Part shown: piece after piece, positions 41,748-50,309 of the stretch
Layout of the letters: every line of letters starts with the position of its first letter
Numbering within the stretch: position 1 is the stretch's first letter
From: Cryomorpha sp963748925
GTDB taxonomy: Bacteria; Bacteroidota; Bacteroidia; Flavobacteriales_D; Cryomorphaceae
Assembly (NCBI GenBank): GCA_963748925.1
Contig: CAVVKG010000010.1
Span: forward strand, 20,741-84,740
Direction: 5' to 3'
DNA length: 64,000 nucleotides
Notes under the pieces: generated by a model
What the model saw: only the letters and a program-made list of their open reading frames with translations
Databases searched by the model: none
What the model was told of the DNA's origin: nothing
Translations under genes and position numbers: made by a program

Positions 41748-44138
41748 ATGAAAGCTGACGTCAACGAAGAATTAGAGCCGTTAAAACTTACGGTAGGAAT
41801 AGGTGCCTCTGCCGGGGGGCTTGCTGTTTTGAAGAAATTAGTTGCCTCTTTTCCTCCGGGTAAAAATATTGCATACATAATAGTTCAGCACCTGGATCCC
41901 ACACATGAAAGTATGCTAACAGAATTACTTAGCAGAGAATGTGAGTTACCCTTAATTGTCGCTTGGGATAAGATGAAAATCGAATCTGACCATGTGTATG
42001 TTATTCCTCCCAATGCCTATCTTGAAATAAAAAATGGAAAGCTTAAGCTAACTGAGCCTCAGGATGTAAGGGGGTCTAGGAAAGCCATAGACCATCTTTT
42101 TCGTTCCATGGCTGAGCAATGTGAGCATAAGTGCGTGGGAGTGGTGCTAACAGGGGCAGGAAACGATGGTACATCCGGTTTACGTGTACTAAAAGCTAGT
42201 GGAGCTTTAACCTTAGCCCAGGATCCGACTACAGCAGAACACCCGTCCATGCCCGAGAGTGCAATTAGGTCAGGAGTGGTAGACAAGATTTTGAGTGTTG
42301 ACAAAATGTTTGCCGAATTAGAGAGCTATGCCAGTCATCCTTATATCGATCAGGAGATTGAAGATGATAACTATACCTTAGCACTCGAAAATAGTTTAAA
42401 ATCAATTGGGTCGATTTTAGAAAGTTGGGAAGAGTTTGACCTGGAGCAATATAAGCCCACTACAATTCAACGGCGCATAACCCGAAGGATGGGTTTGGCT
42501 GGATTGACCGATATAGAAAAGTATCTGGAAATAATCCGAACAGACGCTAGTGAAAGAAAGCTATTAATTAAAGACTTATTGATAAATGTAACAGATTTTT
42601 TTCGGGACCCTTTTGCTTTTAAAGACTTAGAAGAGAAGGTGCTACCCGGGATACTAAAATCTTTAAGTGCCGATGAGGATTTACGTGTATGGGTTGCGGG
42701 GTGTGCCACTGGCGAAGAGGTATATTCCCTGACAATTTCGATCATGGAAAAAATGAAGGAAAGAGGTGCCACGAATGGAATTCGCGTTTTTGCAACTGAT
42801 ATTGATGAAGAAGCAATAGCTACGGCCCGCAAAGGAATATATCCGTTAAGTGTGGTTTCTGAAGTTCCTAAAAATTATTTGCGTCAATATTTTAAAGAAG
42901 TAAATAATGATCATTATCAAATCAAATCTCAAGTTCGGGATTTGATCTCTTTCGCACTTCAGAATGTAGTTACGGATCCTCCTTTTTCCAAGTTACATTT
43001 AATAAGTTGCCGCAATCTTCTTATATACCTGAAGAAGGATGTACAGCAGGATGTTCTTAATGCTTTTCATTTTGCATTGAAATCAGAAGAGGGATATTTA
43101 TTTTTGGGTAGTGCAGAATCGCTTGGCCCGAATTCTAACAAGTTTAAGGTAATTTCGAAAAAGTGGCGTCTTTACAAAAGGTTGGAAGGCTCAGATGAGC
43201 GAGTAGAATTTCAAAAAAGGTATCGGATTAGAAGTTTAAAAAAAGCTGAGTCTAACACTTCGGAGACTAATAAACAACGCATAACCCGATCGGAGCAGTT
43301 ACGAATGGACCTTCTAAGAACCGCTTTACCTCCTACAATGATAATTGGGAGCAAAGGTGAAATTCTGTATAATCACGGAGACCTGACACCATATCTAATT
43401 ACCCCGGAAGGCGAACCTCATAATGATTTATTCAGGACTTTGAAACCGGCACTTACTTCTCGGTTGCGCAGTGCCGTATTTAAGGCAAGAAGATCTAAAG
43501 AGCTAGTGAGCTTTACATATCTTGAACCATCTAAAAAAGGAACGAACCAGTCTGTAAAAGTTATTACACAACCATTCATACAGATGCATAGTGCGATAGA
43601 AGAGGGAGTTTGCATCTCTTTTGTTGAACAAACTGATGTGGATGAGAATCAGAATGCTGGTCATTCGCAAAATCTGGATGGAGATAAAGCGGTTGAGCAA
43701 ATCGAACAGGAGTTAATCGAAACCAAAGAAGAACTCCAAAATACAATCGAAGAACTTGAAACAAGCACTGAGGAGCTAAAGGCATCCCACGAAGAGGCAC
43801 TTTCCACTAATGAAGAACTGCAATCTGCTAATGAGGAATTAGAAGCAAGTACCGAAGAATTGCGCTCACTTAACGAAGAATTGCGGACGGTTAATGACCA
43901 ATTGAAGGAGAAAATCGGTCAGTTACAGTCGTTGAACAATGATCTCGAGAATTTTTTCAGCAGCACCAATATCCCCACAATATTTTTGGATTCATCATTA
44001 AGAATACAGCGATTTACTCCATCAGCTGAGCTTCTTCTGAGGATTGGAAAAGTAGATTTAGGTCGCTCTATACATTCTCTTAACCATCCTTTAATAGATG
44101 GGGCTTTTATAGATGAAGCTAAAAGAAAGTATTGCTGA
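41748..44138 (+). CDS. CheB-CheR hybrid with coiled coil and PAS domain (first frame)
   Basis: The 796 residues are CheB (about 10-195), CheR (about 205-470), a spacer, a long coiled coil (about 640-735: EELETSTEELKAS, NEELQSANEELEASTEEL) and the beginning of a PAS domain. CheB catalytic residues lie in GASAGGLAVLKKL and QHLDPTHESMLTELLSREC, and the aspartate in VLTGAGNDGTSGL. The CheR SAM site is AGCATGEEVYSL, with FATDIDEEAIATARKG and SCRNLLIYL. The frame is cut by a TGA in mid-PAS (44136-44138), and the rest of the same PAS continues in another frame. The hybrid is of the blue-light or phosphate-sensing CheBR-kinase type common in Bacteroidota. Confidence 0.92.
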   Translation: MKADVNEELEPLKLTVGIGASAGGLAVLKKLVASFPPGKNIAYIIVQHLDPTHESMLTELLSRECELPLIVAWDKMKIESDHVYVIPPNAYLEIKNGKLKLTEPQDVRGSRKAIDHLFRSMAEQCEHKCVGVVLTGAGNDGTSGLRVLKASGALTLAQDPTTAEHPSMPESAIRSGVVDKILSVDKMFAELESYASHPYIDQEIEDDNYTLALENSLKSIGSILESWEEFDLEQYKPTTIQRRITRRMGLAGLTDIEKYLEIIRTDASERKLLIKDLLINVTDFFRDPFAFKDLEEKVLPGILKSLSADEDLRVWVAGCATGEEVYSLTISIMEKMKERGATNGIRVFATDIDEEAIATARKGIYPLSVVSEVPKNYLRQYFKEVNNDHYQIKSQVRDLISFALQNVVTDPPFSKLHLISCRNLLIYLKKDVQQDVLNAFHFALKSEEGYLFLGSAESLGPNSNKFKVISKKWRLYKRLEGSDERVEFQKRYRIRSLKKAESNTSETNKQRITRSEQLRMDLLRTALPPTMIIGSKGEILYNHGDLTPYLITPEGEPHNDLFRTLKPALTSRLRSAVFKARRSKELVSFTYLEPSKKGTNQSVKVITQPFIQMHSAIEEGVCISFVEQTDVDENQNAGHSQNLDGDKAVEQIEQELIETKEELQNTIEELETSTEELKASHEEALSTNEELQSANEELEASTEELRSLNEELRTVNDQLKEKIGQLQSLNNDLENFFSSTNIPTIFLDSSLRIQRFTPSAELLLRIGKVDLGRSIHSLNHPLIDGAFIDEAKRKYC

Positions 44139-46300
44139 ACTTTGAAGCCATCAGTACAGAACGTGAAACTGAAGATAAAAAATGGTATGTAAGAGATACC
44201 AGCCCTTATCGCACCGAGGATCGAAGAATTGAGGGGGTAGTCGTTACTTTCCAGGATATTTCAGAAATAAAATGGCTTTCAGAATCGGCTAATCGCAGAG
44301 AGAAGCAGCAGGCAATGGTTGCACAGTTGGGAATGCTGGCTCATACCGATATCTCACTCAATAATTTCATGGATCATCTAGTTCGTCAGGTGGCTCACAC
44401 ACTGGATGTGGAGTTATGTAAGATTTTGAAATATAGGCCGGAAAAAAATGATCTATTACTTGTAGCCGGTGTTGGATGGCACGAGGGAATTGCCGGAAGT
44501 GCTACGATACCGGATAATCAGAACTCACAAGCCGGTTATACCCTCTTACAACGTGAACCGGTAATAGTAAAAAGTCTGAAAGAAGAAAAGCGGTTCAAGG
44601 GACCTGATTTACTTTTTGATCATGGCGTGGTAAGCGGTGTAAGTGTAGTTATTAATCATTCTAAGCCTCCCTTCGGTATTTTAGGAGTGCATAGTAAAAG
44701 CTACCAGAAATTTAATGAAGATGATGCGAACTTTATTCAATCAGTAGCAAATTTACTTTCTATTGTAATCAAAGACTATGAAGTTACTGAAGCTTTACGC
44801 GAAAGTGAGAACAGGTTGCGCATCGCCAAAGAGTCTAGCGAATTAGGGGCTTTTGAATATTATCTTGAGAAAGAGGATACCGAATGGGACCCATTGATCA
44901 AAAAATTGTTGGGTTACCCCGAATCACAGGTTCCTACTCAAGAAAGTTTTTGGGATCGAATCCATGAAGATGACTCTGATAGAGTTAAAGCAGCGGTTCT
45001 CAAGTCTACGAATCCAAAAGGGGATGGACATTATCAGGCTCGTTTTAGATTGATTAATTCTAAGAATGGAAAGATCTCGTGGGTTCAGGCTACAGGAAGG
45101 ACACAATTTAGTCATGATAAGGCCGTGAAGATGATTGGCATGGTGCAGGATATAACCGATTTCAAGCAATTAGAAATATCTCTGCAAAGGGCTGTTCAAG
45201 AGTTAAAACAGGTTAACGAGCGTAAAAATATGTTTTTAGCCACGTTAGGTCATGAGTTAAGAAATCCACTGGCGGCAATAAGCGGAGCGGTTGAGCTCTT
45301 GCAGGTAGATAAAGCCAATGAAGACAAAATAACTTCATTGTTAGGACGCAATGTAAAAATGATGTCTGGCATGCTTGACGATCTACTAGACTTAGCGCGA
45401 ATAGATAATGGTACAATCGATCTAAATTTTGAGATTTTGGATTTAAATAAACTCCTGAAAGACACCTTAAATGAATATAAGGCCAATTTTCTAGTTAAGA
45501 ATCAGGTTTTAAAGCTCGATATACCTAAGAAGCCTCTATTTGTTAGAGGGGATGCAACAAGGCTGGAACAGATATTTTTAAACCTGATTGCCAATGCACA
45601 TAAATTTACTCCAGAGAAAGGCGTGATTGCTATTAGCGTGAAAGAGAAGAATAAGGAGGTGGCAATTAATGTGAAGGACAATGGGATTGGTATCGCAGTT
45701 GACCCGTCTACTATCTTTAATCCGTTTACTCAAGTTAACCCGTCTAAAGGTAATAAAGGATTGGGCCTGGGGCTCGCCATAGTCAAGCGATTTACTGAAA
45801 TGCATAATGGTGAAATCTCTGTATTCAGTGATGGAATTAACCAAGGCAGTACTTTCACGGTTGTTTTGCCATTGGTTGATATAAGAGATAATAATTCAAA
45901 TGGGAATGAGCCGTCGAGGAATATTGACGAACTGCAAATTAAGAAAGGGCTGAGGATTATGATCGTGGATGACAATGTGGATATGAATAAAATTCTGGAA
46001 ATTAAATTGAAAAAGGTGGGTTGTGAGATTACAATTGCCGATTGCGCTTCTGTCGCATTAGAACTTGTAAAAGAAGCAAGGCCTGAAGTGTTTCTTTTAG
46101 ATATTGGTTTGCCAGACATGGACGGACATGACTTAATAAAAGAAATAAAAAAGGAATATCCAGAACCATCTGTCTACATTGCCCATACCGGTTACGGACA
46201 TGAAGAGGCCCGCGATAAAACAAAAAGTTCTGGCTTTGACTACCACTTAACAAAACCATTGGTAATGAATAAATTTCTCAGTTTATTAGAAGAGATATAG
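44132..46300 (+). CDS. PAS-GAF-PAS histidine kinase with C-terminal receiver (second frame of the hybrid)
   Basis: It starts at a TTG within the end of the previous frame. Residues 1-50 complete the interrupted PAS domain (ERETEDKKWYVRDTSPYRTE, GVVVTFQDISEI). Then come a GAF domain (about 60-215), a PAS (about 220-345), a HisKA domain with histidine in LGHELRNPLAAISGAV, and an ATPase with NLIANAHKFTPEKG, DNGIGIAVD and GLGLGLAIV. The receiver at about 605-722 has aspartate in VFLLDIGLPDMDGHDL. The two frames together would make a protein of about 1515 residues. The offset is -1 relative to the first frame. A short A-rich run at 44120-44129 is the likely place of the disruption. Confidence 0.9.
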   Translation: MLNFEAISTERETEDKKWYVRDTSPYRTEDRRIEGVVVTFQDISEIKWLSESANRREKQQAMVAQLGMLAHTDISLNNFMDHLVRQVAHTLDVELCKILKYRPEKNDLLLVAGVGWHEGIAGSATIPDNQNSQAGYTLLQREPVIVKSLKEEKRFKGPDLLFDHGVVSGVSVVINHSKPPFGILGVHSKSYQKFNEDDANFIQSVANLLSIVIKDYEVTEALRESENRLRIAKESSELGAFEYYLEKEDTEWDPLIKKLLGYPESQVPTQESFWDRIHEDDSDRVKAAVLKSTNPKGDGHYQARFRLINSKNGKISWVQATGRTQFSHDKAVKMIGMVQDITDFKQLEISLQRAVQELKQVNERKNMFLATLGHELRNPLAAISGAVELLQVDKANEDKITSLLGRNVKMMSGMLDDLLDLARIDNGTIDLNFEILDLNKLLKDTLNEYKANFLVKNQVLKLDIPKKPLFVRGDATRLEQIFLNLIANAHKFTPEKGVIAISVKEKNKEVAINVKDNGIGIAVDPSTIFNPFTQVNPSKGNKGLGLGLAIVKRFTEMHNGEISVFSDGINQGSTFTVVLPLVDIRDNNSNGNEPSRNIDELQIKKGLRIMIVDDNVDMNKILEIKLKKVGCEITIADCASVALELVKEARPEVFLLDIGLPDMDGHDLIKEIKKEYPEPSVYIAHTGYGHEEARDKTKSSGFDYHLTKPLVMNKFLSLLEEI

Positions 46301-46545
46301 TTGAGGGCTATGAAAATTTAAAAGGTCCTAAATTTTGTAGGTAAGAAAACGTGAGTTTCTTTACTTTCTGCAATAAGCTCATTCCGGAATATTGGAATTC
46401 TGGACACAAGGAAAATACAGACTTTATATTTGAGTGATTAATAAAAGGTCACTGCGGGTTTTCTGCTTTAGTCTAAATGAATTTTGACTAAACACTTGCT
46501 CGAATTTTTATTGAATGGGTAATCGTGCTTGCAGGATGCCTGGTC

Positions 46546-47538
46546 TCACAAAACCAATTCTACATACAATGGGAAATGGTCCGATCCGATTTCGGGCAGA
46601 AGTTCTAATTTGTGTAAACGAAATTCCTCAGTTACAAAAACGTGATCTAGAGGCCACCTCATTAAAAAGTTTCTGGCATTGTAGCTATTGTAAAAACCTC
46701 TTCCCACTCTGATGTCATGAAGAACATTATCTGTGCCGGTAACATCATCAACGAAAGACCATATAACATCGTTTAGATCCCCGGCAACGATAGTGGGAAA
46801 ATTTCGGTCATTTATTTTTTTACCTATTATCTTAAGCGTTTCTTCTTTCTGACCGGCATTATCAGGCAAATTTTCAAAATGAGTAGGCGGAACAGGGTGA
46901 ACAGAATGGAAGCTTATATTTTTTCCATCAGGCAAAGTAATAAGGGTTTCAAATGATGGAACATTTTCATTGTTGAGATATTCCACCTCAAAATTTTTCA
47001 TTGGAAATTTGCTGTATACTACCATGCCGTATGCTACGTCATTAATGGTTTCATGAGAATAGGGATATTCTTTTTCTAAAACTTTAAGTTCCTTATTCCA
47101 CCATTTATCCACCTCCATCGCCAGAATCAAATCAGGATTTTTTTGCTTCGTAACCTCGATAAAGGTTTCTGCTTTTCTATTAGACATTTTCACATTGGAT
47201 AATAGAAGACTCAATTTGGAGTCAGATGCTTTTATATTCGTGGCATCTGGCACCTCTACTGAAACAAGCGGAGTGTAGTTAATTATGAAAGAGCCATTTA
47301 TAACAATTCCTGTCAAGAGTCCGATTAACAAGATTGTATCGGCCCATTTACGTTGTTTATAAATAACTATAACGAGTACAGCCAAGCAGGTTACAGAAGT
47401 TAGAAACAGCTGTATACGAGGAAAATCGAGCATTTTAATGTAACGAATTTCAGCATTTCTGAACACAGAAACGATGGACATTATTGCGACAACAGCTGCA
47501 ACAACATAAAAGAGAATATGAAGAATTTTTTTGATCAC
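46546..47538 (-). CDS. Membrane-anchored endonuclease/exonuclease/phosphatase-family protein
   Basis: The 330 residues have three hydrophobic helices in the first 85 residues and then an EEP domain: LLLSNVKMSNRKAETF, the catalytic Glu in ILAMEVDKWWNKEL, FHSVHPVPPTH, VAGDLNDVIWSF, PLDHVFVTEEF and GSDHFPLYVEL. The layout matches the EEP gene at 16361-17476, but the two are not close copies. The active site should face the periplasm. The substrate is unknown. It is separated by only 47 bp from the TerB gene upstream, so they may be cotranscribed. Confidence 0.88.
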   Translation of the reverse strand: MIKKILHILFYVVAAVVAIMSIVSVFRNAEIRYIKMLDFPRIQLFLTSVTCLAVLVIVIYKQRKWADTILLIGLLTGIVINGSFIINYTPLVSVEVPDATNIKASDSKLSLLLSNVKMSNRKAETFIEVTKQKNPDLILAMEVDKWWNKELKVLEKEYPYSHETINDVAYGMVVYSKFPMKNFEVEYLNNENVPSFETLITLPDGKNISFHSVHPVPPTHFENLPDNAGQKEETLKIIGKKINDRNFPTIVAGDLNDVIWSFVDDVTGTDNVLHDIRVGRGFYNSYNARNFLMRWPLDHVFVTEEFRLHKLELLPEIGSDHFPLYVELVL

Positions 47539-47585
47539 ATGCTTTTTAGTGTTACCACCATCTCTAATTTATTTAAACCTCGATG

Positions 47586-48038
47586 TTACCTCAAAATTTC
47601 TTCCAATTCCTCAAACTTAACAGCTCCATTATTTTTATCGAGCGCATAAGCCATTGCGTGTTCTACTTTCTTTTTACTAAAACCAAGAGCTTCGCCGAGT
47701 TCTCTGCACATTTCCTGCTCTTTCGGGTGGGCGTTTAAATCCATATTCATCATACTGAGAAACCGCCAGAAATAATCAACCCGCTCTATTTCGGTTTTAG
47801 GTAAAACCAATACCACGTCATCCAGCTGATCGCGCCACTTATTCACATCTCGCATATCAACCCCAAGCGTGTTTGAGAGCAGATGAATATTCATTTGCTC
47901 AAAATGGTTCACGTGCCCATCGGCCTGAGCCATTTTGATTAAAAGTAAAATCAGTGAAGTTTTATCGTCCATGCCCGGTATAGGTGGCTTTTTATCTTCA
48001 CTCTGAAATAAGGCAATAATTCTCTCCCAGTAATTCAT
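47586..48038 (-). CDS. TerB-like protein
   Basis: The 150 residues are helical and contain the TerB signature KMAQADGHVNHFEQMNIHLLSN, with the acidic metal-binding residues, and HPKEQEMCRELGEALGFSKKKVEHAMAYAL. TerB proteins bind metal ions and occur in tellurite-resistance-type stress systems. It is related to the TerB gene at 49887-50288, but the two are separated by a DUF4143 ATPase gene. It may be a partner of the large ATPase operon. Confidence 0.82.
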   Translation of the reverse strand: MNYWERIIALFQSEDKKPPIPGMDDKTSLILLLIKMAQADGHVNHFEQMNIHLLSNTLGVDMRDVNKWRDQLDDVVLVLPKTEIERVDYFWRFLSMMNMDLNAHPKEQEMCRELGEALGFSKKKVEHAMAYALDKNNGAVKFEELEEILR

Positions 48039-48207
48039 GTTGTATATTTATTTTAAGTTCACAATATAACTAGCGTTAGTCTTATAAGAGGTGATGATTC
48101 CGATCTGTCGGGATTCCTCGTTAACAATGACGGTTGTTTATGTTGTAGGAGCCATTCAGTGGGTTGCAGCTCTGCAATATACAGATTAGTGTACACTCGG
48201 TTTTTTT

Positions 48208-49650
48208 TTAATTATTCGTTTTCATTTTTAGTGTAATCTCTCCAATATTGTAAGCATAAACTGAAGCAGGTAAAAATGTACACTTCAAACCATTTATTTC
48301 TTTCATTCCTAATTGGTCGATTGTAGTGACAACGGCAGCTTTAAGTTTATTTGCATTACAAAATTTAATTAAGCTTTTTAATTCTTGAGGTTTATCAAAA
48401 TATCGATTGCTCCATTTAATTTCTACTCCCCAAACGGGTTTATAATTTTTGCCATCTACCAAAACCAAATCTACCTCTCCTTCTTTTCTACCATCTTTCC
48501 AACGGGCATAGGTAAGGTCTAGTTGCTCTCTGTGCATCCACTGTGATAGAATTGCGGTTTCCACCATGTTTCCCATTTCCTGGTCGGTGCCAGTTATTGG
48601 TGAAAACAAAGCCGTACGCAGTGATGGATTGGTAAGGTATACTTTGAAACTTGTTATTCTTTTTAATCTTTTAGCGTTTACTCCAACTTTATTCAAAACC
48701 TTAATTAAGAATGCTGCTTCTAAGTATTCTAAGTACTTTTTTAAAGTATCCTTTTGAATTCCACTTTCCCTGGACATTGTTTCATAGGAAAACTCATTTC
48801 CTGTATTATAGGCTATGTATGTAAAAAATCTATTTAATTCCTGAACATCTTTTATTCCATAAAGACTCGGTAAATCTCTGAGTAGAACCTTGTCGATAAT
48901 ATCGTTTTTCACATATCTGCTCATATCACTTTGTATTCTATCCGATAGTACAACCTCTGGATAGCCTCCAAAATTTAAATAAAGGACAAATTCTTTGTTT
49001 AAAGCTTTTGGATCGTGGGTAAGGCAGTACGGTAGATCCTTATCACCATATTGTAATTCACCGTCAAAGATTAAATGATCTAATTTTTTCAGGTGAATAT
49101 ATTCTTGAAATGTTAATGGAGGTAACAAAAAATCAGTAAATCTGCCTGCACCACTTTCTGTACTGTGCCACTTTAATGCCGCGGCCGCTGAACCAGAAAC
49201 AATAAATTTTGTTTCAGGGTATGAATCAACCAAAACTTTTAAATGTCTTTCCCAATCTTTCAAATATTGGATTTCGTCAAAAAAGACATAACAACCATTA
49301 AGATTCTTAAGATTCAAAGATTCTTTACAAAGTGTTAACAGCTCGTCCAAACCTAAATTTACATAAATAGGGTTATCAGTTCCGATAAAGAATAGCTTGT
49401 GTGGATTTGTGCCTTCTTTCAATAAGTTTTCAATGCAATGAAATAACATCACAGTTTTACCAACCCTTCTAGGACCCATTAAAACCAGAGCTCTTTTAAT
49501 GCTTCTTTCAAGTACGAATGGATAAAATAGGTCAAAATACAACCTCCTTGACATGGAGCTATATATTCTGGGAATTTCTTTAGTGATCCACCATGGGTTT
49601 TCATAACGGAGGCGTTCAATAATTTTTTCTGCAGGAATAAGGTTTGTCAT
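48208..49650 (-). CDS. P-loop ATPase with C-terminal DUF4143
   Basis: The 480 residues have Walker A in LMGPRRVGKTVMLFHCIE, Walker B in YVFFDEIQYLKDWERHLKVL, and sensor-like FIVSGSAAAALKWHSTESGAGRFTDF. The C-terminal DUF4143 holds DLTYARWKDGRKEGEVDLVLVDG and VWGVEIKWSNRYF, a nuclease-like fold with D and E-x-K. These proteins are widely distributed, often mobile, and of unknown function. The gene interrupts the two TerB genes and has its own AT-rich promoter region with direct repeats, which suggests insertion. Confidence 0.88.
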   Translation of the reverse strand: MTNLIPAEKIIERLRYENPWWITKEIPRIYSSMSRRLYFDLFYPFVLERSIKRALVLMGPRRVGKTVMLFHCIENLLKEGTNPHKLFFIGTDNPIYVNLGLDELLTLCKESLNLKNLNGCYVFFDEIQYLKDWERHLKVLVDSYPETKFIVSGSAAAALKWHSTESGAGRFTDFLLPPLTFQEYIHLKKLDHLIFDGELQYGDKDLPYCLTHDPKALNKEFVLYLNFGGYPEVVLSDRIQSDMSRYVKNDIIDKVLLRDLPSLYGIKDVQELNRFFTYIAYNTGNEFSYETMSRESGIQKDTLKKYLEYLEAAFLIKVLNKVGVNAKRLKRITSFKVYLTNPSLRTALFSPITGTDQEMGNMVETAILSQWMHREQLDLTYARWKDGRKEGEVDLVLVDGKNYKPVWGVEIKWSNRYFDKPQELKSLIKFCNANKLKAAVVTTIDQLGMKEINGLKCTFLPASVYAYNIGEITLKMKTNN

Positions 49651-49681
49651 GGCTATGTTTTAGCTTAATAAACCAAATATA

Positions 49682-49793
49682 TGCAAAATAAACAGATATA
49701 AAACTATCTAATATTGCAAAATGAACACCTTTAGGGTTGTATCTCATAGATTAAACTGTTAATGTGACAGTCAGATTTAATGTTCTATGAGAT
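49682..49793. repeat. Direct and inverted repeats upstream of the DUF4143 gene
   Basis: TGCAAAATAAAC (49682-49693) and TGCAAAATGAAC (49715-49726) are 33 bp apart, on one face of the helix. They lie just upstream of the DUF4143 start and may be operator sites. Next to them ATCTCATAGA (49741-49750) and TCTATGAGAT (49784-49793) form a perfect 10-bp inverted repeat, extended with small gaps by TTGT/ACAA and TTAAA/TTTAA. The inverted repeat may mark the end of the inserted block. Confidence 0.45.
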
Positions 49794-49886
49794 ATAACAA
49801 TATCATCACACTCCGTTTTTAGGCCTGTTAGTACCTTAATGTTAATCCTTGTAGTTCAGACAGAGTGGTAAAAAGGAGACTCGGCT

Positions 49887-50288
49887 TTATTTGTTAGTTA
49901 ACACGTTTTTAAAGGATTCAAAATCAGTAACCTCATTTAAGTTGGCTGTCATAAACTCTCCTGCTCGTTTAATTTCATCTACTCCAAAACCCAAACGTAG
50001 AGCAAGCTCTTCGCAGATGCTTTGCTCTTCGGGATCTGTTTTTAAATCTATCTTCATAAGCATGAAAATGTTGTATAGATAAACTTCCTTCTCTTCCCGT
50101 TTGGAAGGCGGCAAAGAATTTATACTATCGATATTGATTACAATTTCATTAAAGTCGTTGCTTGATATTCCCATGCGAATGGCAATCATCTTTATCAAGT
50201 TCGATTCATATTGAGAAATAACACCATCGGCCTGGGCAAGTTTTATTAATGATGCAATGTGTCCTTTTTTGTCATCCAATCCATTCAT
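49887..50288 (-). CDS. TerB-like protein of the large-ATPase operon
   Basis: The 133 residues match TerB: KLAQADGVISQYESNLIKMIA and TDPEEQSICEELALRLGFGVDEIKRAGEFM. It follows the 1632-residue ATPase gene by 21 bp, so it is the last gene of that operon. A role in metal-dependent stress signalling is likely from the family. Confidence 0.82.
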   Translation of the reverse strand: MNGLDDKKGHIASLIKLAQADGVISQYESNLIKMIAIRMGISSNDFNEIVINIDSINSLPPSKREEKEVYLYNIFMLMKIDLKTDPEEQSICEELALRLGFGVDEIKRAGEFMTANLNEVTDFESFKNVLTNK

Positions 50289-50309
50289 AGTTTTTCAATT
50301 TATATAGGT

